From the NCBI GenBank assembly GCA_027068075.1, contig JAMOUJ010000005.1:248001-312000 (forward strand): a stretch of 64,000 nucleotides of DNA, written 5' to 3'. Below, in pieces: positions 56,880-64,000 of this stretch. A program made the translations under genes and the position numbers. Each line of letters opens with the position of its first letter. The first letter of the stretch is position 1. The notes beneath the pieces are model-generated. The model had not been told where the DNA came from and made no database searches. It was given only the letters and a program-made list of their open reading frames with translations. The stretch comes from Candidatus Aminicenantota bacterium (GTDB lineage Bacteria > Acidobacteriota > Aminicenantia > S016-38).

Positions 56880-59800
56880 ATGGGAGAGGAAATAAGAATC
56901 GGCGTTTACATATGTTATTGTGGCTTCAACATAGCCTCCAGGGTAAGGGTGGAGGAGGTATCGGAATTTGCCAAAACCCTACCCGGGGTTGTGATATCCA
57001 GAGCCTACAAATACATGTGCTCCGACCCCGGCCAGGAACAGATAAAGCAGGATATCAAGGAGCATTCCCTTAACAGGGTGGTGGTAGCCTCGTGCTCTCC
57101 CCTGCTTCACGAATCCACCTTTAGAAAGGCTGTCCAGGAGGGCGGTTTAAATCCCTTCCTCTTCCACATGGTAAACATCAGGGAAAATGTGTCATGGGTT
57201 ACAGAGGATCAAGACCTGGCCACCGAAAAGGCTAAGGCCCTGGTGGCGGCGGGGGTTTACAGGGTAATCCACCAGAAACCCCTGGAAGTCAGAAGGGCAG
57301 AGGTCAGGCCAGAAGTCCTGGTCATCGGAGGAGGGATCGCCGGAATCACCGCCTCCATTAACATAGCCAACTCCGGAAAAAAAGTCTATCTCGTGGAAAG
57401 GGAGCCCTCCATCGGAGGGATGATGGCAAAATTTGATAAAACCTTTCCTACCCTGGACTGTGCCTCCTGCATACTTACCCCGAAAATGGCCGAGGTGGCC
57501 TCCCATCCCAATGTGGAACTTCTAACCTATTCAGAGGTTAAAGAAGTGGGGGGTTACATAGGGAACTTCAAAGTGAAGGTCCTTAAAAAGGCCCGCCGGG
57601 TCATAGAAAGCAAGTGCACCGGTTGCGGCGAATGCGCCATCGTGTGTCCGGTGGAGTTTCCCAGTGATTTTGACGAATTTTTGGGGAAGCGAAAGGCCAT
57701 TTACAGACCCTTTGCCCAGGCCGTCCCCAATGTGTATACCATAGAGAAACTGGGCTGTTCTCCCTGCACCTACACCTGTCCGGCGGGGATAAAGGCCCAC
57801 GGCTATGTTGCCCTGGCCGGCGCACGAAAATTTGAAGAGGCCTTTGAACTTATAATGGAGGCCACACCCCTGGTGGCCACCCTGGGAAGGGCCTGCTATG
57901 CCCCGTGCGAGGAAGAATGCACCTGTAACGAACTGGAAGGAACGGTTTTAATACGGAGAGTTAAGAGATTTTTGGCGGACTTCTACTATTCAAAACATCC
58001 AGAGCCCCCCTATGGTCCACCGGAAAAAACCACTGGGAAAAAGGTGGCGGTGGTGGGTTCCGGCCCCGCAGGCCTGACCGCCGCCTACCACCTGGCCAAA
58101 AAAGGACATAAAGTTACCGTGTTTGAAGCAGAGGGCCAACCAGGAGGGATGCTGAGATTCGGCATTCCCTCCTACAGACTGCCCAAAACGGTTCTTGACA
58201 GGGACATAGCCAATGTTACGGCCCTGGGGGTAGAGATAAAGACGAACCACAGGGTTAAATCCCTGAAAGGGCTCAGGAGAAAAGGCTACGATGCGATTTT
58301 CCTGGCAGTGGGGGCCGGTGAACCCCGATGGCTCGGAGTAGAGGGAGAAGACCTGGAGGGGGTGGTAAGTTGCATAGACTTCCTTAAAAGGGTTAACTAC
58401 GGCAAGAAAGTGGACCTGCGGGGAAAGACGGTAATGGTGGTGGGCGGAGGAAACGCTGCCATAGACCCCGCGCGGGTGGCCGTGAGGTTGGGAGCAGAAA
58501 AGGTAATACTTCTTTATCGCCGCTCCCGGGCGGAGATGCCCGCCTTCCCCGAAGAGGTGGAAGCCGCCGAAAAGGAAGGAGTAGAACTCCAGTTTCTATC
58601 TGTCCCCAAAAGATTTATAGGTAAAGGAGGAAAGGTCCAGAAGGCAGAATGCATAAGAATGAGGCTGGGAGAACCTGATGACTCCGGAAGAAGGAAGCCC
58701 ATTCCCATCCCGGGTTCGGAATTTACCGTGGATGTGGACCTCGTGATAGTAGCCATAGGCCTTAAGCCGGACACGAATCCCTTTGCCGGAGAACTGGCCC
58801 TCAACAGAAACGGCACCGTACAGGTCCATCCGGAAACCCTACAAACCTCCCTTCCCCATGTATTCGCCGGAGGAGACGCAGTCCTCGGACCCTCCATAAT
58901 AGTGGAAGCCTCGGGGCATGGAAGAAGGGCCGCCTATTACATGGACCTTTTCCTGCGGGGAGAAGACATTTCGGTTCCCAGTTTTGAAAAAAATCTGCCC
59001 ATGGTGAACAAACAGGAGGTTCTCAAAAGAAGGCCCTATCCCATATCCTACAGTAAGCCCCGGAGGGAAATTTCCCTGGAGGAGAGAACGAGCACCTTCA
59101 AAGAGGTGGAACTACCCCTCACCCAGGAGGAAGTTGTGGCGGAGGCGAGGAGGTGTTTGAATTGTGCGGTCTGCTCCGACTGCCATCAGTGTGCCAAGGT
59201 CTGCCCGGCCGATGCCATTGATTACTCCCAGCGTGATGAGGAATTAGAAGTGGAAGTGGGAAGCATAATAGTAGCCACGGGGTTCAAGACCTTTGACCCG
59301 GAAAAAATTCCTCAATACGGTTACAGAAGATACCCCAATGTTTATACGGCGGTGGAAGTGGAGAGGCTGGTCAATTCTTCAGGGCCCACGGGAGGAGAGG
59401 TGATACTAAGGGACGGAAAGAAACCAAAAACCATAGGGATAGTCCACTGTGTGGGCTCCAGGGATAGGAGATTCAACCAGTACTGCTCCCGGGTCTGCTG
59501 TATGTATTCGCTAAAACTGGCCCACCTTCTCAAGGAAAGAACAGGTGCCGAAATTTACAACTTCTACATTGACATAAGGACTCCCGGGAAGGGCTACGAA
59601 GAATTTTATCAGAAACTTCTCAACGAAGGGGTTCATTTCATAAGGGGAAGGGTGGCGGAAATCACTGACTGGGCGGTGAAACCGGAAGAAGAAGGGAAAC
59701 TGGTGATCAGGGTGGAAGATACCCTTGCAGGGGTCATCCGGAGAATTCCCGTGGACATGGTGGTCCTGTCGGTGGGCCTTGAGCCCCAGAGGGATGCGGA

Positions 59801-60251
59801 AGAGATGAGAAGGATGCTCAATCTCTCCTGCACCACCGAAGGGTTCTTTTTAGAACGCCATCCCAAGTTGGCTCCGGTTTCCACCTTCACCGACGGAGTT
59901 TTCATAGCCGGAGCCTGCCAGGGTCCCAAGGACATTCCCGACACAGTAGCCCAGGCAGGGGCTGCCGCTGCCGAAGCCATGGCCTTAGGAGACAAGGGAT
60001 TCGTGGAACTGGAACCCAACACCGCCTACATAGAGGAAACCCTGTGTTCAGGATGCCACATCTGTATAGGTCTCTGCCCTTACAGCGCCATAAGTTTCCA
60101 GGAGGAAAAGGGGGTGGCGACGATAAACGAGGTCCTGTGCAAGGGCTGCGGGACATGCGTGGCAGCATGTCCCAGTGGAGCGGCGGAGCAGAGGCTCTTC
60201 GAAACCGCCCAGATCTTAAAGGAATTGGAAGGAGGTCTTGGTTATGTATGA
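56880..60251 (+). CDS. hdrA: HdrA with inserted GltD/NfnB-like NAD(P)H module
   Basis: A 1123-residue mosaic. Residues 1-145: HdrA N-domain (GVYICYCGFNIASRV, YMCSDPGQEQI). 145-260: HdrA FAD motif VLVIGGGIAGITASINIAN, CASCILTPKMAEV and CTGCGECAIVCPV. About 290-700: a GltD/NfnB-like module with SPCTYTCPAGIKAHG, ACYAPCEEECTC, FAD motif VAVVGSGPAGLTAAY and NAD(P)H motif VVGGGNAAIDPARVAVRLGA plus LLYRRSRAEMPA. Then HdrA resumes (CAVCSDCHQCAKVCP near 760, HCVGSRD, YCSRVCCMYS). C-terminal CSGCHICIGLCP and CKGCGTCVAACP ferredoxins lie near 1055-1100. HdrA is the bifurcating flavin subunit; the inserted module suggests a further NAD(P)H port. Confidence 0.92.
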   Translation: MGEEIRIGVYICYCGFNIASRVRVEEVSEFAKTLPGVVISRAYKYMCSDPGQEQIKQDIKEHSLNRVVVASCSPLLHESTFRKAVQEGGLNPFLFHMVNIRENVSWVTEDQDLATEKAKALVAAGVYRVIHQKPLEVRRAEVRPEVLVIGGGIAGITASINIANSGKKVYLVEREPSIGGMMAKFDKTFPTLDCASCILTPKMAEVASHPNVELLTYSEVKEVGGYIGNFKVKVLKKARRVIESKCTGCGECAIVCPVEFPSDFDEFLGKRKAIYRPFAQAVPNVYTIEKLGCSPCTYTCPAGIKAHGYVALAGARKFEEAFELIMEATPLVATLGRACYAPCEEECTCNELEGTVLIRRVKRFLADFYYSKHPEPPYGPPEKTTGKKVAVVGSGPAGLTAAYHLAKKGHKVTVFEAEGQPGGMLRFGIPSYRLPKTVLDRDIANVTALGVEIKTNHRVKSLKGLRRKGYDAIFLAVGAGEPRWLGVEGEDLEGVVSCIDFLKRVNYGKKVDLRGKTVMVVGGGNAAIDPARVAVRLGAEKVILLYRRSRAEMPAFPEEVEAAEKEGVELQFLSVPKRFIGKGGKVQKAECIRMRLGEPDDSGRRKPIPIPGSEFTVDVDLVIVAIGLKPDTNPFAGELALNRNGTVQVHPETLQTSLPHVFAGGDAVLGPSIIVEASGHGRRAAYYMDLFLRGEDISVPSFEKNLPMVNKQEVLKRRPYPISYSKPRREISLEERTSTFKEVELPLTQEEVVAEARRCLNCAVCSDCHQCAKVCPADAIDYSQRDEELEVEVGSIIVATGFKTFDPEKIPQYGYRRYPNVYTAVEVERLVNSSGPTGGEVILRDGKKPKTIGIVHCVGSRDRRFNQYCSRVCCMYSLKLAHLLKERTGAEIYNFYIDIRTPGKGYEEFYQKLLNEGVHFIRGRVAEITDWAVKPEEEGKLVIRVEDTLAGVIRRIPVDMVVLSVGLEPQRDAEEMRRMLNLSCTTEGFFLERHPKLAPVSTFTDGVFIAGACQGPKDIPDTVAQAGAAAAEAMALGDKGFVELEPNTAYIEETLCSGCHICIGLCPYSAISFQEEKGVATINEVLCKGCGTCVAACPSGAAEQRLFETAQILKELEGGLGYV

Positions 60252-60657
60252 ACCCAAAATAATCGCCTTCTTTTGTAACTGGTGCACCTACACCGCGGCG
60301 GACCTGGCGGGGGTCTCCAGGATGCAATACGCCCCCAATGTAAGGATCGTAAGGGTAATGTGCTCAGGCCGGGTGGACCCGGAACTGGTGATAAAGGCCT
60401 TTGACCTGGGGGCGGATGGGGTTCTTATAGGGGGATGTCATCCGGGAGACTGCCATTATCAAAATGGGAATCACAAAACCCTCAGGCGATATCTCCTTCT
60501 AAAAAAACTCCTTCCTCAAGTGGGGATTGAACCGGAAAGGTTGAGGTTGGAATGGATATCCGCTTCCGAAGGTGAGAAAGTTCGTCGGGTCTGCAACGAA
60601 TTTACGGAGGAACTTAAAAAGATGGGCCCCCTGAAAAAGGAGGTAAAAAATGCCTGA
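60244..60657 (+). CDS. mvhD: Hydrogenase iron-sulfur adaptor MvhD
   Basis: A 137-residue [2Fe-2S] protein with all family Cys: FFCNWCTYTAADLAG, VMCSGRVDPELV and GGCHPGDCHYQNGN. It carries electrons from the hydrogenase to HdrA. ATG 60244 was chosen over a TTG at 60238 since GGAGGT lies 8 nt upstream. It overlaps hdrA by 8 nt and mvhG by 8 nt, keeping the adaptor between its two partners in gene order. Confidence 0.95.
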   Translation: MYEPKIIAFFCNWCTYTAADLAGVSRMQYAPNVRIVRVMCSGRVDPELVIKAFDLGADGVLIGGCHPGDCHYQNGNHKTLRRYLLLKKLLPQVGIEPERLRLEWISASEGEKVRRVCNEFTEELKKMGPLKKEVKNA

Positions 60658-61624
60658 TAAACCCTGGGTTGCCTTTTATTGGTGCGCTTCGTGCGGAGGA
60701 TGCGAAGAAGCCGTGGTGGACATCGGGGAAAAAATACTGGAGGTGGTTCAGGCAGTTAATATAGGGTTCTGGCCGGTGGCCATGGACTTTAAAAGGGAAG
60801 ATGTGGAGAAAAAACCCGAGGGCTTTTTCGTGGCTTCCTTTATTAACGGAGGGGTAAGAACCTCGGAGCAGGAAGATATGGTAAAACTCCTCAGGCGTAA
60901 GTCTAAGTTAATTTTCGCCTTCGGCTCCTGCTCCCACCTGGGAGGAATCCCGGGGCTGGCTAATCTTTACTCCCGGAATGAAATTCTGAACTATGTGTAC
61001 AAGGAAAGTCCTTCCACCGATAACTCTCAAAACATATTCCCATTGACATCCTTTGAGGACAACGGTTATGCCCTTCACCTTCCGGAATTCTACGACAGAG
61101 TATATTCCCTTGATCAGGTAATCCCCGTGGATTATTACATACCGGGTTGTGCCCCTCCGCCGGATATAGTCACCGGTGCCCTGGAGGCCCTTATAGAAGG
61201 CAACCTTCCTGAAAAGGGATCTGTCCTTTCGCCCAACAAGGCCCTGTGTAGCACCTGCCCCCTCAACGAAACGAAACCCGAAAAATTGCTTATTCGTCAA
61301 CTCAAAAGGCCCCACGAAGTACAGGCGGATCCGGATAAATGCTTCCTGACTCAGGGCCTTCTCTGCATGGGCCCTGCCACCAGAACCGGCTGCGGAGAAA
61401 GGTGTATAAAGGCAGGGATGCCCTGCCGGGGATGCTTCGGACCCCTGGACAATGTCCTGGACCAGGGCCTTTCCATGCTTTCCGCCCTGGCTTCTATACT
61501 GGACTTTTCCCCGGAAGAACTGAGTAAACTGGAGGAAACCCTGGAAGCCTGTCCCGACCCGGCGGGAACCCTTTACAGGTTTTCCCTGCCGGCCTCCATC
61601 GTGAAGGAAAAAAGGAGGAAATAA
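60650..61624 (+). CDS. mvhG: [NiFe]-hydrogenase small subunit (MvhG)
   Basis: A 324-residue small subunit of group 3c-type hydrogenase. Proximal cluster ligands in WCASCGGCEEAVVDIG, FGSCSHLGGIPG and IPGCAPPPD; the C-terminal half holds two more clusters (CSTCPLN, CFLTQGLLCMGPATRTGC, CIKAGMPCRGCFGP). There is no twin-arginine signal, so it is cytoplasmic. The mvhA ATG shares the last base of its stop. Confidence 0.94.
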   Translation: MPDKPWVAFYWCASCGGCEEAVVDIGEKILEVVQAVNIGFWPVAMDFKREDVEKKPEGFFVASFINGGVRTSEQEDMVKLLRRKSKLIFAFGSCSHLGGIPGLANLYSRNEILNYVYKESPSTDNSQNIFPLTSFEDNGYALHLPEFYDRVYSLDQVIPVDYYIPGCAPPPDIVTGALEALIEGNLPEKGSVLSPNKALCSTCPLNETKPEKLLIRQLKRPHEVQADPDKCFLTQGLLCMGPATRTGCGERCIKAGMPCRGCFGPLDNVLDQGLSMLSALASILDFSPEELSKLEETLEACPDPAGTLYRFSLPASIVKEKRRK

Positions 61625-63084
61625 TGGAGAGGATAAGTATAAACCCCATAACCAGGCTGGAAGGCCATGGAGAGATAGAAATATTTCTGGACGAAGCCGG
61701 GAATGTATCCCGAGCCTATCTGCAGATTCCGGAATTGAGGGGTTTTGAAAAATTCGCCCAGGGAAGGCCTGCCGAAGAGATGCCCAGAATAACTCCCAGA
61801 ATCTGCGGAGTATGTCCCACGGCCCATCACATGGCTTCGGTCAAATGCTTAGATGCCCTGTTTCAGGTACAACCCCCTCCCGCTGCCAAGAAAATCAGGG
61901 AACTCTTCTACAACATGTTCATGTTTGAAGACCATCTTCTCCATTTCTATTATCTCGGAGGGCCGGATTTCATTGTAGGGCCTACTGCCCCCAAGGCCGA
62001 GAGAAACATCCTGGGGGTCATCGGAAAGGTGGGCCTTGAAATAGCAAAGGACCTTATCGCCACCAGAAGGGCCGTGAGAGAACTCATGACTGAAATAGGT
62101 GGCAAGGTAATTCACCCGGTTTTCGGGCTTCCGGGAGGTATTTCCAAATCCCCGAAAAAGGATACCCTGGAAAAACTCAAAACCGTAGCCCGGAAGGCCC
62201 TGGATTTTGCCAGGTTTACCCTGAAGGCTTTTCACGAAATAGTCCTTGCCAATCCCCGCTATCTGGAACTTATAACCAGCCAACCCTATTACTTAAAAAC
62301 CAATTACATGGGTCTTGTGGACGAAAAAAACCGGGTATCTTTCTACGATGGGGAAGTAAGGATCGTGGGGGTAGACGGGAAGGAAATAGGCAGATTTTCA
62401 GGGATAGATTACCTGAATCATATAGCCGAGCATGTGGAGCCCTGGACTTACATTAAATTTCCTTACCTCAAGAAAATCGGGTGGAAAGGATTCGTGGACG
62501 GAGATGGAACCTCCATCTACAGGGTGGCTCCCCTGGCAAGACTCAATGTCTCTGATGGCATGAAAACCCCCGAAGCCCAAGAGGAATACGAAAGATTTTA
62601 CGAAACCCTGGGTGAAAAACCGGTCCACCATACCCTGGCTTACCACTGGGCAAGGGTTATAGAGGTGCTTCAATCTGCCGAAAGGATGGTGGAACTCTCC
62701 TCAGACCCAGAAATAGGCTCTCCGGAGATTAGAAACCTGGATCTCAAAACCCCCCGGGAGGGTGTGGGCATAGTGGAGGCCCCCAGGGGAACCCTCATCC
62801 ATCATTACAAAACCGACGAAAAGGGTATCATCCAGGAGGCAAACCTGATCGTGGCCACCGTGGCCAACGGAGCCTCCATGAACATAAACATAGACAGGGT
62901 AGCCCGGGCCACCATAAAGGAAGGAAAGGTGGACGAGGGCATTTTAAATCTGGTGGAGATGGCCTTCAGGGCCTACGATCCCTGCTTCGCCTGCGCCACC
63001 CATTCCCTTCCCGGAGGCTTTCCAATAAAGATAAAGGTCTTTGACAAAAGCGGCCAAAAGGTAAAGGAGTTGAGCAACCTTTGA
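61624..63084 (+). CDS. mvhA: [NiFe]-hydrogenase large subunit (MvhA)
   Basis: A 486-residue catalytic subunit. Nickel-iron ligands in RICGVCPTAHH (L1) and DPCFACATH (L2). After L2 the protein continues with a 26-residue extension, which the protease encoded next would remove after the His. H2 oxidation (or evolution) feeds MvhD and HdrA. ERISINPITRLEGHGEI is the family start. Group 3c is assigned from gene company and length. Confidence 0.95.
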   Translation: MERISINPITRLEGHGEIEIFLDEAGNVSRAYLQIPELRGFEKFAQGRPAEEMPRITPRICGVCPTAHHMASVKCLDALFQVQPPPAAKKIRELFYNMFMFEDHLLHFYYLGGPDFIVGPTAPKAERNILGVIGKVGLEIAKDLIATRRAVRELMTEIGGKVIHPVFGLPGGISKSPKKDTLEKLKTVARKALDFARFTLKAFHEIVLANPRYLELITSQPYYLKTNYMGLVDEKNRVSFYDGEVRIVGVDGKEIGRFSGIDYLNHIAEHVEPWTYIKFPYLKKIGWKGFVDGDGTSIYRVAPLARLNVSDGMKTPEAQEEYERFYETLGEKPVHHTLAYHWARVIEVLQSAERMVELSSDPEIGSPEIRNLDLKTPREGVGIVEAPRGTLIHHYKTDEKGIIQEANLIVATVANGASMNINIDRVARATIKEGKVDEGILNLVEMAFRAYDPCFACATHSLPGGFPIKIKVFDKSGQKVKELSNL

Positions 63085-63509
63085 AAAGGCTGATCCTTTG
63101 TCTCGGCAACGAAATAGCCGGCGACGACGGAGTGGGCATCTACATCGGGAAAAAACTGAAGGGCTGGGTGAAGGGCTGGGAGGTAAAAATCAGCACCAAG
63201 GCGGGCTTTTATCTCCTGGAAGACATGGAAGGATACGAGGAAGTCATCCTGGTGGACAGCCTGATAAGCAGGGGCGGGAGGGTGGGAGAAATAGTGGAGG
63301 GTGAATTTTCCACAGACCGTCCAGGCACTTCTCCCCACCTTCTTTCCCTTCCCCAGGCCCTGGCCCTGGGGAAACAACTTGGCCTTTCCCTTCCCCACAA
63401 AATCCGCTTTTTAGCCATCACCATCCCTCCCCCCTCCTTCGGAGAGGGTCTTTCCAAACAGGTCAGGGAAGCGGCGGAAAGGGCTCTCAAAAAACTATCT
63501 TCCCTGTAG
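63081..63509 (+). CDS. Hydrogenase maturation endopeptidase
   Basis: A 142-residue HycI/HyaD-type protease: LCLGNEIAGDDGVGIYIGKK with the Asp/Glu that sense nickel, VILVDSLIS and a C-terminal helix. It cuts the MvhA C-terminus after nickel insertion. TTG start overlapping the mvhA stop by 4 nt. hypABCDEF genes are not in the window. Confidence 0.9.
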   Translation: MKRLILCLGNEIAGDDGVGIYIGKKLKGWVKGWEVKISTKAGFYLLEDMEGYEEVILVDSLISRGGRVGEIVEGEFSTDRPGTSPHLLSLPQALALGKQLGLSLPHKIRFLAITIPPPSFGEGLSKQVREAAERALKKLSSL

Positions 63510-63571
63510 TCTTCTTTCCCTGGCAAAAAACCTATATTATAATTGGATGTACTTGAAAAAAGGAGGGCGGG

Positions 63572-64000
63572 ATGAAGTGGTTAAGGCTCTTGGCCGCACT
63601 GGGACTTTCCGTGGCACTGTGGGCAGGGGTGAGATATCGGATACTTCTGGTGGAGTCCGGATACCGGGACCTGGCGGCCTTTCAGGAACACCTCTACGAA
63701 TTCCTTGAGGCTTCCGCCTTCAAGTTTGATGTCCTGGAGCCAGGAGAAGAACTTACCGAAAACTTGCTCTTAAAGGGAGAGGACCTGAACTATTCCACAG
63801 TAATAATCCTCCGCAGGTCCTCGGAACTCCGCTATTGGGAGAAGGAGGCCCTCAAAAAATCCTCGGAGAAGGGAATCTCCCTGATAAGTTTTCCCGATGT
63901 GGTGGAAGAATCCTCGTTTTACATGGAGGTTTTCGGGCTTAAATCCGTTGGTCCCTGGGAAACGGCGGACAACATCCGGGTGAAGGCCACAGGCGGTTTT
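63572..64000 (+). CDS. Secreted protein, 3' end beyond the right edge
   Basis: An open frame of 143 codons runs to the right edge. It begins with a signal peptide (MKWLRLLAALGLSVALWAG) and then YRILLVESGYRDLAAF and VIILRRSSELRYWEKEAL, ending with GISLISFPDVVEES and more. The alternating strand-helix pattern is like a glutamine-amidotransferase/ThuA-type fold, but too little is visible to assign. Ribosome site AAAGGAGGGCGGG before ATG; TATAAT at 63538-63543 could be its -10. It starts 62 nt after cluster B and is probably separate. Confidence 0.7.
   Translation, partial: MKWLRLLAALGLSVALWAGVRYRILLVESGYRDLAAFQEHLYEFLEASAFKFDVLEPGEELTENLLLKGEDLNYSTVIILRRSSELRYWEKEALKKSSEKGISLISFPDVVEESSFYMEVFGLKSVGPWETADNIRVKATGGF

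Overview
The window is a densely packed bacterial chromosome segment with almost no free space; no stretch over 300 bases lacks a gene. It suggests an anaerobic, diderm (Gram-negative-type) bacterium. Evidence: a TonB-dependent receptor with an N-terminal carboxypeptidase-regulatory-like domain, a FadL-type porin, lipoproteins, pseudopilins, a zinc-ribbon/kinase/TPR signalling protein, a pyrophosphate-type phosphofructokinase, and a hydrogenase/heterodisulfide-reductase gene set, with no oxygen-respiration genes. Coding strands are purine-rich, with many AGG/AGA arginine and GGA/GGG glycine codons, as often seen in thermophiles. The mixture resembles Acidobacteriota-related anaerobes such as Aminicenantes; this placement is inference from gene content only.

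Layout. 1-5.2 kb: a TPR-repeat protein cut by the left edge, an alkaline-phosphatase-superfamily lipoprotein, a GT2 glycosyltransferase, a methyltransferase, rpsT and a membrane protein. 5.2-7.5 kb: a four-gene pseudopilin operon and a small secreted ComEA-like protein. 7.6-13 kb: murB, pgeF, two small genes and a large Ser/Thr kinase whose 3' end lies antisense to a tRNA-Arg gene. 13-18 kb: pepT, PPi-type PFK and mpl (the last two divergent across 18 bp) and a second phosphatase-superfamily protein. 18-22 kb: TonB receptor and FadL-like porin. 22-30 kb: a nine-gene Rex-headed operon (cluster A) with two DsrE-like proteins, TusA, an MvhD-like protein, two HdrA-type flavoproteins (one with an inserted GltD/NfnB-like module), a small winged-helix protein and a QmoC/HdrE-like membrane subunit. 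30-46 kb: beta-barrel protein, tRNA-Val plus an NtrC-type regulator, lipid and envelope genes, proline catabolism (rocA), AmmeMemoRadiSam B, HAD hydrolase, paired lipoproteins, MauE/DoxX protein, C69-type peptidase, XerC and two M16-type proteins without the zinc motif. 46-55 kb: tRNA-Ser, hisS, queE, queD, two tRNA-Pro genes each followed closely by a coding gene, surE, acyP, phosphohexomutase, radC and sirtuin. 55.4-63.5 kb: hdrC-hdrB-hdrA(GltD fusion)-mvhD-mvhG-mvhA-protease (cluster B). A secreted protein is cut by the right edge.

How the parts work together. Cluster B encodes a complete predicted MvhADG-HdrABC complex, a flavin-based electron-bifurcating hydrogenase, with an extra NAD(P)H-type flavin module built into HdrA. 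Cluster A appears to be a related but hydrogenase-free, HdrB-free relative that replaces those parts with sulfur carriers (DsrE, TusA) and a membrane quinone-type subunit, under a predicted NADH/NAD+ sensor. This is the best candidate for an undescribed system here.

Two patterns of expression recur. At least eleven genes have a -10-like hexamer ending only 5-9 nt before the start codon, as expected for leaderless or near-leaderless mRNAs, including compact divergent pairs. Four tRNA genes are followed 10-12 nt later by a coding start, so tRNA 3' processing could itself create the mRNA 5' end.
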